From Actinokineospora alba (GTDB lineage: Bacteria; Actinomycetota; Actinomycetes; Mycobacteriales; Pseudonocardiaceae), in contig NZ_SNXU01000001.1 of assembly GCF_004362515.1 (NCBI RefSeq), positions 6,634,001 to 6,698,000 of the forward strand: a stretch of 64,000 bases of DNA, read 5' to 3'. Of the stretch, positions 32,792 to 41,396 are shown one piece after another. The stretch's first letter is position 1; each line of letters starts with the position of its first letter. A program made the translations under genes and the position numbers. Below the pieces are notes generated by a model, which ran no database searches, was not told the origin of the DNA, and saw only the letters and a list, made by a program, of their open reading frames with translations.

Positions 32792-33655
32792 ATGGCCACC
32801 CGTATCGGACAACTGCCCGGCACGCCCTATCACCTGCAGGCGAAGACGGCGGCGTACCGCTGGTGGAAACCCCTGCTCGCACTGGTGCTGGTGTCCGTGG
32901 TGTTTGCGCTCGGCCAGGCGCTCGGTCTGGTGCTCCAGGTGGTGTTCGATCTGCCGGAGGGGTCGTTGCCCTGGGGCATGCTGCCCCTGGTCGCCGGGCT
33001 GGCCGTGACCCTCGTCCCCGGCGTCATGCTGATCGCGCGAGTCGTCGACCGCCGTCCCGGCGGCACTGTCTCCAGCGTCCTCGGCCGGATTCGCCTGCCG
33101 TGGCTGGGCTGGTGCTTCCTGATCGCGGCACTGATGCTGGTCGCGGTCATCCTGCTCAGGGGCGAGACTCTCGCACTGTCGTCCGTCACGCCACTCAAGC
33201 TGGTCCCGGTGCTCGTGTACCTCCCGTTCATCGTGTTTCAGGCCGCCGGGGAGGAGTACGTCTTTCGCGGTCTGCTCGTGCAGTCCTTCGCCTCATGGTT
33301 CCGTACCCCCTGGATCGGTGCGCTGATCTCCACCGCGCTGTTCGGCCTCGCCCACGACTACAGCGATCCGATGATCATCGCGGAGTTCGTCGTGTTCTCC
33401 CTGGCCATGGTCTGGATCACGCTGCGCACCGGGGGCCTCGAAGCCACCGTCGCCTACCACTCGATCAACAACCTGCTCGCCCTCTCCGTGGAGCTGACGA
33501 GCGGCGTTCACACCGAGCAAGGCGCCGCCCAGTTCACGCCACGGGAAATGATCGTGACCATCGGCGGCCACCTCGCATTCGCCGCGCTCATCACCTGGCT
33601 CGCCGCCCGCAAGGACCTTGCTCGAACGGCTTCACCCGCCATCGAGCAGGAATAG
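32792..33655 (+). CDS. CPBP-family intramembrane protease
   Basis: A 287-residue membrane protein of the CPBP (CAAX protease and bacteriocin-processing, ABI) family. The three catalytic motifs are present within hydrophobic helices: AAGEEYVFRG (Glu154-Glu155, Arg159), LFGLAHD (His188) and YHSINN (His223, Asn227). About eight transmembrane helices. Such glutamate/metal-type proteases cleave membrane substrates or give peptide immunity. No ribosome site precedes ATG 32792, but a TATACAT element ends about seven bases upstream, so a leaderless transcript is likely. It converges with the NrtR-like gene. Confidence 0.9.
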   Translation: MATRIGQLPGTPYHLQAKTAAYRWWKPLLALVLVSVVFALGQALGLVLQVVFDLPEGSLPWGMLPLVAGLAVTLVPGVMLIARVVDRRPGGTVSSVLGRIRLPWLGWCFLIAALMLVAVILLRGETLALSSVTPLKLVPVLVYLPFIVFQAAGEEYVFRGLLVQSFASWFRTPWIGALISTALFGLAHDYSDPMIIAEFVVFSLAMVWITLRTGGLEATVAYHSINNLLALSVELTSGVHTEQGAAQFTPREMIVTIGGHLAFAALITWLAARKDLARTASPAIEQE

Positions 33656-33667
33656 CGGCCGCCTTCC

Positions 33668-34321
33668 TCACGGGCTCCAGCGCCACACCAGCGGCGGCCT
33701 GCCGCCCTTGGGTTGCGCGGCGGCGTGCCGCTCGGTGCGTTCCAGGCCGGGCACCCGCTCCATCGTGCGGCTGAGGTTGGCCGGATAGGGACGGTCGCCG
33801 GTGAGGGACTCGGTCACGTCCAGTGCCTGTGCGGTGGTGAACTCGCCGCCCAGCAGTCCGGCGGTGAACGCCGCGTCCCGCCACAGCCGGTCGGCGAGCA
33901 TCGGGCGGCAGTCGCCGACGATGCGGTCGTGGTCGAAGGCCAACGGCGGCACATCGTCGAGCGGAGCCCACGTCGCGCGGTCGCCGTCCATCCGGCTCAC
34001 GTCGAAGGTGCACCACAGCGCGATCGACAACGTCGGGCCGCGCGGGTCTCGGGAGGGCTCGTCGAACGTCGTCAGCTGACCCGTCGCCGAGATGGCCGCC
34101 GAGGGCACCCCGAGCTTGCCGGTCACCGCGCGCCGGGCCGCGTCGCGCAGCCGCTCGCCCTTGCCCAGAAGAACACCGGGCAGGGCCATCGCGCCCGCGA
34201 ACGGGTCGAACGCGCGGGGAGCGACCCCGAGCAGGACCGCTCTGGAGTGCGGGTCGAAGCGCAACGCCAGCACGTCCACCGACACGAGGGTTGACTCGAT
34301 CACGGGCGGATTCTCCCGCAT
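33668..34321 (-). CDS. NrtR-like regulator with degenerate NUDIX domain
   Basis: A 217-residue protein: a NUDIX fold followed by a winged-helix-like C-terminus (AALTAGLLGGEFTTAQALDVTESL-type region). The NUDIX box reads GVLLGKGERLRDAARRAVTGKLGV: the REUXEE part is RAVTGK, so the catalytic glutamates are missing and hydrolysis is unlikely. NUDIX proteins of this kind (NrtR) are transcription repressors that bind nucleotide derivatives such as ADP-ribose. It is the last gene of a four-gene operon; ATG 34321 is one base beyond the preceding TGA. The palindrome at 37537-37559 before the first gene is a probable operator. Confidence 0.75.
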   Translation of the reverse strand: MRENPPVIESTLVSVDVLALRFDPHSRAVLLGVAPRAFDPFAGAMALPGVLLGKGERLRDAARRAVTGKLGVPSAAISATGQLTTFDEPSRDPRGPTLSIALWCTFDVSRMDGDRATWAPLDDVPPLAFDHDRIVGDCRPMLADRLWRDAAFTAGLLGGEFTTAQALDVTESLTGDRPYPANLSRTMERVPGLERTERHAAAQPKGGRPPLVWRWSP

Positions 34322-34322
34322 C

Positions 34323-35552
34323 TCACCGGTGGACCGGCGCCCGCACCGCGTAGTCGGCGCGGTCCGGCCCCGCGCCCGTCACCACCACCGGAACGCCCAG
34401 GTGCTCCTGGAGCCACGCCACCGGGTCCGGCAGGGCGACCAACTCCGGTGTGCGGTCCGCGAGGAACTCGGTGAGCCCGGATTCCGGGAGCGGCGCGTCG
34501 TACGAGGTGGCCACGGAGAGCCCGTCGACGTCCAGGTGCGTCACCGCCAGGGCGTCCACGCCACCGCACGCCGCCACCGCGTAGCGCAACAGCACGGCGT
34601 CGAGATGCCCCGCGCGCCACGATCCCTGGTACTCGCCCGCGCCGTTGTGCCGCTCCGGGAACCGGGCCAGCACGCTCTGGTCCTCGGTCGGGAACGGCCC
34701 CGCGCCATGGCGGGTCTGGTACGTCCTCGTCACGCCGATCACCGTGGCCGCGCGGCCCCCGAGCAGGCCGACGGCGTTGTCGGGGGTCACCGTCGACCAG
34801 GTGGTGTGCGGGTGGAATCCGCGCCACTGGTCGAGCAGCACGCCCTGGGCGCCCTCGAACACCAGCCTGCCCCGATCGGCGAGCCTGCCGACCTCGTCGC
34901 CGGTGGTGACGCGGACCGCGCCCGCGAAGTCCCGGTACAGGGCCACCAGGTCGTCCACCGAGGTGCCCGCCCCGATCAGCGGCTCGTAGAAGCGGGCCAG
35001 CGCGTCGAGCTTCGCGCGCAGCACCGACGGTCGCCCGCAGTCGCCCACCACCGGCGGCGGACCGGGGACACCGAGCACCCGCTGGCTCTCCACCACATCG
35101 CCAGGGCTCGCCCCCGCGAGCAGCGAATACCAGACTGTCTCGCCGATCCCCTTGCCGCACGAGCCGTGCCGGCCACGGCCCCGGGCGTCCTCCCGCGCCC
35201 GGTTCGCGGCCACGTGAATCGGCGTGGTGAGCAGGGCGTCAGCGTCGATCGACAGCAGCCGCAGCGGGTCGGCGACGCCCAGCGCCGCCAGTTCCTCCGA
35301 CTCGCGGGCCAGGGCGATCGGCTCGACCAGGACGTGCCGGGAGAGGTGGGTCGGCACGCCCGAGAGCGTGCCGGACCCGAACTGGCTGAACGTGTGGTGG
35401 CGGTCCCCGACGACCACGTTGTGCGCGGCTTGCGCGCCACCGTTGAACCGCACCACCGACACCACCGGGCTTTCGTGGCACAGCGCGTCGACCACCGCTC
35501 CCTTGCCTTCGTCGCCGAACCCGAGCCCGACGACGATGAGGTGCCCGTCCAT
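34323..35552 (-). CDS. Divergent adenylosuccinate synthetase-like enzyme
   Basis: A 409-residue GTPase-fold enzyme related to PurA. The phosphate loop GFGDEGKGAVVD, the NGGAQAAHN segment (PurA NGGxNAGHT; histidine kept, neighbours changed), CGKGIGET, and HLDAVLLRYAV...ALAVTHLDVDGL are all in order. However, the aspartate/IMP loop TTGRxRR is replaced by GEYQGSWR. PurA joins IMP and aspartate using GTP; the altered loop suggests a different substrate pair and argues against a housekeeping role. ATG 35552 overlaps the VWA stop by one base (TGATG). Its neighbours (VWA, J-domain/pseudokinase, NrtR-like) are not purine genes, so a signalling nucleotide or conflict role is possible. Confidence 0.85.
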   Translation of the reverse strand: MDGHLIVVGLGFGDEGKGAVVDALCHESPVVSVVRFNGGAQAAHNVVVGDRHHTFSQFGSGTLSGVPTHLSRHVLVEPIALARESEELAALGVADPLRLLSIDADALLTTPIHVAANRAREDARGRGRHGSCGKGIGETVWYSLLAGASPGDVVESQRVLGVPGPPPVVGDCGRPSVLRAKLDALARFYEPLIGAGTSVDDLVALYRDFAGAVRVTTGDEVGRLADRGRLVFEGAQGVLLDQWRGFHPHTTWSTVTPDNAVGLLGGRAATVIGVTRTYQTRHGAGPFPTEDQSVLARFPERHNGAGEYQGSWRAGHLDAVLLRYAVAACGGVDALAVTHLDVDGLSVATSYDAPLPESGLTEFLADRTPELVALPDPVAWLQEHLGVPVVVTGAGPDRADYAVRAPVHR

Positions 35553-36532
35553 CAGTTCAACGTCACGTCGTCGGGGCCGTCGAGCAGCGGGGGCGTGGGC
35601 GACGCGGCCACCGCCTTGCCGCCCGCGTGGACGAGTGCCTTGCCGACCGACACGCTCTCCGCCGCGGACCCGATCTCGGCCAGGTCCACCATCGCCTGAT
35701 CCAGGTCGACCACCCGCTCCTCCATGCCGATGGTGGCCGCGATCAACTCGCACACCGCGCCCGGATCGTCCAGCTTGAGGAAGTTCTGGCCGAGCAGGCC
35801 GCGCCAGTGGTCGGCGATCTCCGGGTCGTCGTAGTACGACGACTGCTTGGGCAGCACGAAGTACACGTGCCACTTGCGTTCAAGTTCCCGGTATACCGAC
35901 GCCGGGTCGATGTCCTCCCGCACGTCGTCCCCGATGATCCGGCGGATGTGCTGCGCCTCCAGCCGCGGCTTGTTCAGCTCGTCGCCGATCAGGAACAGGT
36001 AGCCCTTGCGCCCACGCTTCTGCCACGCGTCGGTCACCACGTGCCGGGCCACGAAGTAGGCCGCGAGCTCGTAGGACTCGCTCTTCTGCCCGCCGCCGTT
36101 GCCCTCCAGGAAGATGGTGCGCAGTTGCTCGTCCATCCGGTTGTCCGACTCGAACTGCCCGACCTGCAGCGGCACCCGGTCACTGTCGGCGTCGCCGATG
36201 CCGCCGAACATCAGCTGCGGATCAGCCAGGTAGCCCTTGCGCTGCAACAGGCCGTGCAGCCTGCCCAGCTTGCCTTGCATGATCTTCGGCACCGTTCCCA
36301 TCGAGCCGGTGACGTCGAACAGCACCGCGATCGGCGTGGAGTCGGCGTGGTCGGCCGAGTCGCGGCACTCGCGCGCCACCACGCCTTTCGGGTCGAGCGC
36401 GGGGTCGGCCTTCCACTCGCTCCTGGCCCGCGACCGCAGCGCGGAGGTGTAGCCGAAGTCGTCCACTCCCTTGGCGGCGCGGAAGGTCCGGGCCGCCGCG
36501 TAGGCGTTGTCGTCCCATTTGCCGTGTCCCAT
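35552..36532 (-). CDS. VWA (von Willebrand factor A) domain protein
   Basis: A 326-residue cytoplasmic protein. The metal-ion-dependent adhesion site begins IAVLFDVTGSMG (residues about 69-79), followed by downstream MIDAS elements around GGGQKSESYE and LFLIGDELNKP. The N-terminus is charged (GKWDDNAYAAARTFRAAKG). VWA proteins scaffold protein complexes, often with ATPases or chaperones. ATG 36532 lies one base after the stop of the J-domain/pseudokinase gene, and its own stop overlaps the PurA-like start, so the three products are probably made in fixed ratio and may form a complex. Confidence 0.88.
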   Translation of the reverse strand: MGHGKWDDNAYAAARTFRAAKGVDDFGYTSALRSRARSEWKADPALDPKGVVARECRDSADHADSTPIAVLFDVTGSMGTVPKIMQGKLGRLHGLLQRKGYLADPQLMFGGIGDADSDRVPLQVGQFESDNRMDEQLRTIFLEGNGGGQKSESYELAAYFVARHVVTDAWQKRGRKGYLFLIGDELNKPRLEAQHIRRIIGDDVREDIDPASVYRELERKWHVYFVLPKQSSYYDDPEIADHWRGLLGQNFLKLDDPGAVCELIAATIGMEERVVDLDQAMVDLAEIGSAAESVSVGKALVHAGGKAVAASPTPPLLDGPDDVTLN

Positions 36533-36533
36533 G

Positions 36534-37535
36534 TCAGGCTCCTGTCCTGGGTAGCGCGAACGGGCGGAAGGTCCGTTCGCCATAGAGTTCTTCGAGCATT
36601 TCGTCGTACTCGGCGAGCAGGTCGACGGAGTCGGGCCGTCGACCGGGGTCGTCCTGCGTGCACCACCGCGCGAACGTCCGCTGCCGGTGTTCGCTGGCCG
36701 CCAACAGGTCCAGCATCAGCGTGTGTGCCATGTGGACGTCCGTGGCGGCGGTGACCGGGCGCCCGTCGCGAACCTCCGGCGGGTAGGAGATGGTCTTGTC
36801 CGTCGCCAGCAGCCGCTCCCCCGCCGTGACGCCGAACGTCCAGCCCGCGAGCACGATCCCGTGCCGCTCGGGGTGCACCAACACGTTCTCCGCGACAATC
36901 GCGCCGTGCACCAAGCCGATCCGGTGCGCGCCCGCGACCGCCCGCAGCAGCCTGCGGTGCATCCACGCGTAGTCGCGTCCGTCCAGCCCACTGGGGAACG
37001 CGCGGCGCACGTCCGCCAGCGTCACGAACCCGTCCAGCAACGCTTCCAGCACGGTGAAGGCGCGCTCGCCACGACCCACGTCGCCGGACTCGTCGATCAG
37101 TCGCGGGTAGTAGGGCCGCAGCCACGGGTGCTCGTCGGTGAGCCTGCCGAGCCGGCGCAACGCGTCCCACTCGGCACGCAGCAGCGGGTTGAGCGCCGGG
37201 GCGCGGACGACCTTGACCACGTGCGGCCCGTCGGTCCGATACACGTTGGCGACACTGCCCACCGCGTGCCGCCCGGTGATCGGATAGGTGGAGCGCGCGG
37301 TACGCATCACCACCTGGTCCGAGTGCAGCCACCTGCGATGGAACTGCGTCACCTTCACCGACGCCGCGTAGGCCCTCGCGTCGTCCGCACCCACCCGATC
37401 CGGGTGCAACACCAGCACCAAGGCCCGCATCAGCCCCTGCACCTCCTTCTTTCGAGCCGCGTCGAACGGCCCGAACAAGTCCGCGGGCGAACGGGCCCCC
37501 TCGACCCGTTCGAGCGCTTCCTCCCTGGTGAACAT
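36534..37535 (-). CDS. J-domain-like plus pseudokinase protein
   Basis: A 333-residue protein. The N-terminal 70 residues resemble a DnaJ J-domain with the HPD signature (LVLVLHPDRVG, residues 44-46). The rest follows a protein-kinase fold: a nucleotide lobe (GSVANVYRTDGPHVVKVVRAP, with the VVKVV lysine) and a C-lobe in which the HRDxxxxN loop is HGAIVAENVL and DFG is AGWTFG. The catalytic Asp residues are therefore missing, making it a pseudokinase. J-domains recruit Hsp70; a fused pseudokinase would act as a scaffold or nucleotide sensor. It is the first gene of the VWA/PurA-like/NrtR operon. A perfect palindrome ends 2 bp before ATG 37535 and no ribosome site is seen, so a leaderless mRNA is likely. 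Confidence 0.8.
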   Translation of the reverse strand: MFTREEALERVEGARSPADLFGPFDAARKKEVQGLMRALVLVLHPDRVGADDARAYAASVKVTQFHRRWLHSDQVVMRTARSTYPITGRHAVGSVANVYRTDGPHVVKVVRAPALNPLLRAEWDALRRLGRLTDEHPWLRPYYPRLIDESGDVGRGERAFTVLEALLDGFVTLADVRRAFPSGLDGRDYAWMHRRLLRAVAGAHRIGLVHGAIVAENVLVHPERHGIVLAGWTFGVTAGERLLATDKTISYPPEVRDGRPVTAATDVHMAHTLMLDLLAASEHRQRTFARWCTQDDPGRRPDSVDLLAEYDEMLEELYGERTFRPFALPRTGA

Positions 37536-37536
37536 A

Positions 37537-37559
37537 GTTTGAGTCTAGACGACTCAAAC
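37537..37559. promoter_or_regulatory. Perfect palindromic operator before the J-kinase operon
   Basis: GTTTGAGTC and GACTCAAAC are 9-bp perfect arms around a 5-bp TAGAC spacer. On the minus strand a TAGACT -10-like hexamer overlaps the palindrome and lies six bases before the ATG at 37535, so a bound protein would block the promoter. The operon's own NrtR-like gene product is the likely binder; 20-25-bp palindromes are typical of that family. Confidence 0.75.
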
Positions 37560-37578
37560 CCTCGACGGGGAGAGATCC

Positions 37579-38320
37579 ATGTGGCCTGCGCCACACCTCG
37601 CGCAAATGTGCGCCAGTCGGTCGAAACCGCCATCAGCAGAGCGTCGGCCCGGCCTGCCCCGCGACCGCCTGTACTGGATCGGCGGGTCGAGCGGCGGCGG
37701 ATATCTGGGAATCACCAGCCGACCAGGTCGACGGTGGAGACCGGCAAGGAGGGCGTCTACGAACAGGACGGATGGCGGGCGGACGCAGCCGAGGTCAAGA
37801 TCGAGAAGGGGGCGAACGTCGGCCAGTCATTCGACCTCGACCGTATCCGCTCTGCCCGCGCTGAAGATCACTGTTCCCGTTGGGGAACGGACAATCAGGG
37901 CCGTGGTCGGCGTCAGCGCCGACCACGGACCGGTATCCCTCGGCGTGAGCCTTCGCGGTAGGTGGGCGCTACCACACCGGGCGGAGGTTCCGCCTCGACC
38001 GGAACCAACAGGTACACCCACGTCGAGTCGCCGAACGCGACCGTCCGGGCGGGCGGGGTCCGCGCCCTCAACCGGATCACGCGCGACTCCGCGGCCAACC
38101 TCACCGGCTGCGGTCCGCACGGAATCACGCTGACAACAGCCGACCTCAGCGACGCGAACCTCAGCGATACCCGCTTGGCCGGCGCGCGACCGAGCCACCC
38201 TGTGCGACACAGAGGACGCCAGCGACACCCAGGTCCGCCAGTCGAAAGTGGACGCACAGACTCGCTGCCCGCCCACGTCGTTCACCCACTCGCCGGATAG
38301 CTGATCACCTGCCGACGGGC
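37579..38320 (+). pseudogene. Decayed coding remnants including a pentapeptide-repeat protein fragment
   Basis: No intact gene is found in this 740-bp stretch. In one plus-strand frame, LYWIGGSSGGG (near 37670) resembles the start of a P-loop kinase that loses sense at once. Around 37990-38210 another frame reads NRYTHVE..NATVRAGGVRALNRITRDS and then LTTADLSDANLSDTRLAGA. These are, respectively, the conserved pre-repeat helix and the A(D/N)LxxA pentapeptide repeats of actinobacterial pentapeptide-repeat proteins. Only a few repeats survive and the frame is broken on both sides. I read it as a graveyard of at least two genes at the left border of the HerA/SEFIR/NB-ARC island. Confidence 0.55.
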
Positions 38321-38324
38321 CCCC

Positions 38325-41300
38325 TCACCCGCTGCCACCCCTGCGCGCGCGTTCGATCACCTCCTCCGGGCGGAGCGGTGCGGCCGGGTGATGCGTCAGA
38401 CACAGCGGTGTGGTGATCTTGTGAAAGCCGGATGCCTCGCCCGAGACGTAGAACTGCGCGCGTTCCAGCCGGGAGATGTCCGCGACCGGCGTCCCCTTCG
38501 CCCTGGCGAGGTCGTTCACCGCGTCGATCTGGACATTGCTGTTCAGGCGACCGTAGAACTGGGTCATGGCGTTGCCCACGACCTGATTGTGCAGACCCTT
38601 CGGCGCCTGGGTGGCGAACAGCAGGCCCAGACCGTACTTGCGGGCCTGGGAGGCCAGCACGATCGTGCTGCGGGTGCTGGCGGTCATCGAGCCCGAGGCG
38701 GCAAGGGACTGCGCCTCGTCCATCACGTACAGGGCGCCGAGGGGGCGGTCGCCCGCCGGATTGCGTTTGATCCAGGCGAACAGCTCCATCTGCAGCTGGT
38801 TGACGAAGTTGCGGCGCTGGTCGTCCGCGGGCAGGCCGACGAAACTGATTACCGACACCCTGGCGCGCTTGCCCTGGGGCGGTGTGAGAAGCACCCCTGG
38901 GTCGACCGGGTCGCCGCCGCCCGCCAACAGCGGATCGTTCACCATCGCGGCCTTCAGCGCCTCGGCGAGGTCAGCGCCGATGCGGCGGCCGTCGTTGAGG
39001 GTGCTGGCATCCTCCGGCAGATCCGACAGGAGCGTGACCAGGCCGGGCAGACCACTCGCTCCGCTCGTCGCGTAGTAGGTGATCGCCTCCCGCAGCACGG
39101 CTCGGCGGATGTTCGCCCGGTCCGTGGTTCGCGCGATCCGCAGCTGCGCCGCCAACGTCGCCGCAGCTATCTCGACGGCGACCTCGAACTCGTCGGCATC
39201 GCCGAGGACCTCGGCGAAGTCCGGCAGCGGCCGCAGCGTCAGCGGCCTGCCCGCGGTCCGGCCGGGTGTCCAGATCACGACGTCCGTCTCATCCAGGTAG
39301 CGCCGCGCCAGGTCGGCGTCGCCAGGAGCCCACGCGTCGGGAGGCTCCGGCCAGGCGTCGCCGAGCCGGGCGAGGTCGTTGTTCGGGTCCAGCACGATCG
39401 CCGACACCCCGTGCAGGGCGCACTCCTCCACGACGCGGCGCAGGAGCACGGTCTTGCCCGACCCTGATCCGGCGAACACCGCGGCGTGCTGCCGCAGCGC
39501 GGCGAGATGCACCGTCACCGCCCGGCCACCGGCCGCCGTCCCGAGCGGCACCGAGTCCGACGACGCGGCGTTGCGGGCGCCCTCACCTCCCTCGACCACG
39601 GTGGGCAACACCGTCGACAGCAGCTCCGACCGGCTCGCGGGCTTGCGATCGACCAGCCACGCGAGGAACTCCGCGCTCTCCGTCCAGATCTGCGACAGCG
39701 CCCAGAACGTGCGCAGGTCACCGTCCGAGACCCCGCGGCGCAGGCCACCGGCCGCTTCGAACGCCGAGATCTCCGCGGCGGTCATCGGCCCCGGGGACCA
39801 GTCGCCGTTGCGGATGACGACGAGGTGGTTGTCGCCGCCCATCTCGAGTCCCGCCGCGGACCTGGCCTTGCGCAGGCGGCTGAGCACGGCGTTGTGGTGT
39901 GGCGCCGAGATCATCCGGAACGCCCACTGCTCGGTCAGGTCGGACGTCTCGTCCACCGTGTGGATCAGCCGGGCGTGCAGGTCGCGCCCATCGGACCCGC
40001 GTTCCCACTCCATGCGGTGCCCGCCCAGCTCGGTGATCCACGAGAGCAGGGCGGCGGACAGGACATCGCGGACTTCGCGGTCCTCGGCGGCGGGGTCGAG
40101 GAGCAGGTCGACGTCCGCGGCCGACCGCAGCTTCTCGAACTCCTCGTCCAGTTCGACGAACCGGTCCGGCTCTACGGCCATGTCCACCGCCGAGTGCCCC
40201 CGGTCCACCGCGCGCCCGTCGTCGCCGGTGAACGTCGTCAGTTCACCGATCTCACCTTCGCGCAGGCTCGCGTCGATGTGTGCGCTGAGCCGTTTCCACA
40301 GTTCACGCGGTGTCTGCCGTTCCCATCCCCCCGCGAAGGCCTCGGGCGCGACCGGCCAGGTCGGGTGCGGCGGGTCGAAGCCCATCGCCTGGTAGGCGAC
40401 CGACAGGCGCCGCTCGACCAGCTCCCGCCCGACCACGCCGTCGGCCACACGGCTCAGGATCAGCGACTCGCGGAACCGGTCGCCCACCGTGTCGGCGGCC
40501 GCGGCGCTGATACTCGACCAGGTTCCGGGCAGACACGCCAGCACGGTCACCGTGCGCCGGGTGATCTCCCGCAACCGCATCAGCCCGTCGGCGATTCGCG
40601 CCACCAGTAGGTCCTCGGCTGGAGCGGAGTCGCCGCTGTGCCGTCGGGACTTGGCGATCAGGCTGTCGAGCTGATCCACGCCGATCACCACCGGCCCGGT
40701 CAGCGCGAGCAGCCGGGTGATGTCCTGGACCCGGGTCAGGGCGGACTTGGGGGTGGCCCGGATGCCCCAGGGAGTCCGCTCGTCCGCGGTGACCCCGTCA
40801 ACTCCAGTGAGGTGGCACTCGCCGACGTAGGCCACCTCGGAGCTGTGCCGCGCGTACAGAACCATGGCCCGCGCGGTGTCGGAGCACTCGGCCGCGACCT
40901 GCCGGTCGAGCGCGCGCAGGCCCGCGACGAACGCGTCGAGATCCGTCCGCGTCACCGGCCACCCGCCGACAATGCGGGCGGCCACATCCGGGTCGACCTG
41001 GCCGCGCTCGCAGGCGCGGCTGAGGAACCTGCTCAACTGGGTCGTGCCGTCGTCGGAGTCGCGGGCCAGACCGCGGCGCAGCGATTCGGCGGTGTTCTCC
41101 CAGAACGCGTCGCCCGCGGTGAGGTCGTCGAGGAAGAAATAGCCGCCCTGCTCGTGGGTCCGACGCCGGACCAGGCCCAGCAGGTGTGTCTTGCCCACCC
41201 CCTTCTGTCCCTGCAGGACCAGGCCGATCGGGCTGGGGCCGAAGCTGGCGCGCGCGTCGCCGACTGCGGCGTCGACGGCCGCCACCGCGTCGGCGTGCAG

Positions 41301-41396
41301 CGCGTCGACGTGGCACGGGGAGTCGTGCCAGACCTCGTCGGGGGTGTTGGCCCAGTTGATCCGCAGCGAGGCCAGCGCCGCACGTTGGTCGATCAT
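38325..41396 (-). CDS. Dual-ATPase protein: N-terminal ORC/AAA-like and C-terminal HerA/FtsK-like
   Basis: A 1023-residue protein with two P-loops. The N-terminal ATPase has Walker A GQKGVGKTH (63-71), a Walker B-like PVVIGVDQLDSL, and an arginine-rich sensor region, as in ORC/STAND-like clamp loaders. The C-terminal ATPase has FAGSGSGKTVLLRR (Lys648), Walker B GALYVMDEAQSL (Asp893) and a FATQAPKGL sensor motif, as in HerA/VirB4 pumps. Between them a winged-helix-like stretch contains LEMGGDNHLVVI, echoed in the small partner gene. HerA-type ATPases form hexameric DNA pumps and recur in anti-phage systems. ATG 41396 overlaps the partner's stop (ATGA). Its target is unknown. Confidence 0.85.
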   Translation of the reverse strand: MIDQRAALASLRINWANTPDEVWHDSPCHVDALHADAVAAVDAAVGDARASFGPSPIGLVLQGQKGVGKTHLLGLVRRRTHEQGGYFFLDDLTAGDAFWENTAESLRRGLARDSDDGTTQLSRFLSRACERGQVDPDVAARIVGGWPVTRTDLDAFVAGLRALDRQVAAECSDTARAMVLYARHSSEVAYVGECHLTGVDGVTADERTPWGIRATPKSALTRVQDITRLLALTGPVVIGVDQLDSLIAKSRRHSGDSAPAEDLLVARIADGLMRLREITRRTVTVLACLPGTWSSISAAAADTVGDRFRESLILSRVADGVVGRELVERRLSVAYQAMGFDPPHPTWPVAPEAFAGGWERQTPRELWKRLSAHIDASLREGEIGELTTFTGDDGRAVDRGHSAVDMAVEPDRFVELDEEFEKLRSAADVDLLLDPAAEDREVRDVLSAALLSWITELGGHRMEWERGSDGRDLHARLIHTVDETSDLTEQWAFRMISAPHHNAVLSRLRKARSAAGLEMGGDNHLVVIRNGDWSPGPMTAAEISAFEAAGGLRRGVSDGDLRTFWALSQIWTESAEFLAWLVDRKPASRSELLSTVLPTVVEGGEGARNAASSDSVPLGTAAGGRAVTVHLAALRQHAAVFAGSGSGKTVLLRRVVEECALHGVSAIVLDPNNDLARLGDAWPEPPDAWAPGDADLARRYLDETDVVIWTPGRTAGRPLTLRPLPDFAEVLGDADEFEVAVEIAAATLAAQLRIARTTDRANIRRAVLREAITYYATSGASGLPGLVTLLSDLPEDASTLNDGRRIGADLAEALKAAMVNDPLLAGGGDPVDPGVLLTPPQGKRARVSVISFVGLPADDQRRNFVNQLQMELFAWIKRNPAGDRPLGALYVMDEAQSLAASGSMTASTRSTIVLASQARKYGLGLLFATQAPKGLHNQVVGNAMTQFYGRLNSNVQIDAVNDLARAKGTPVADISRLERAQFYVSGEASGFHKITTPLCLTHHPAAPLRPEEVIERARRGGSG

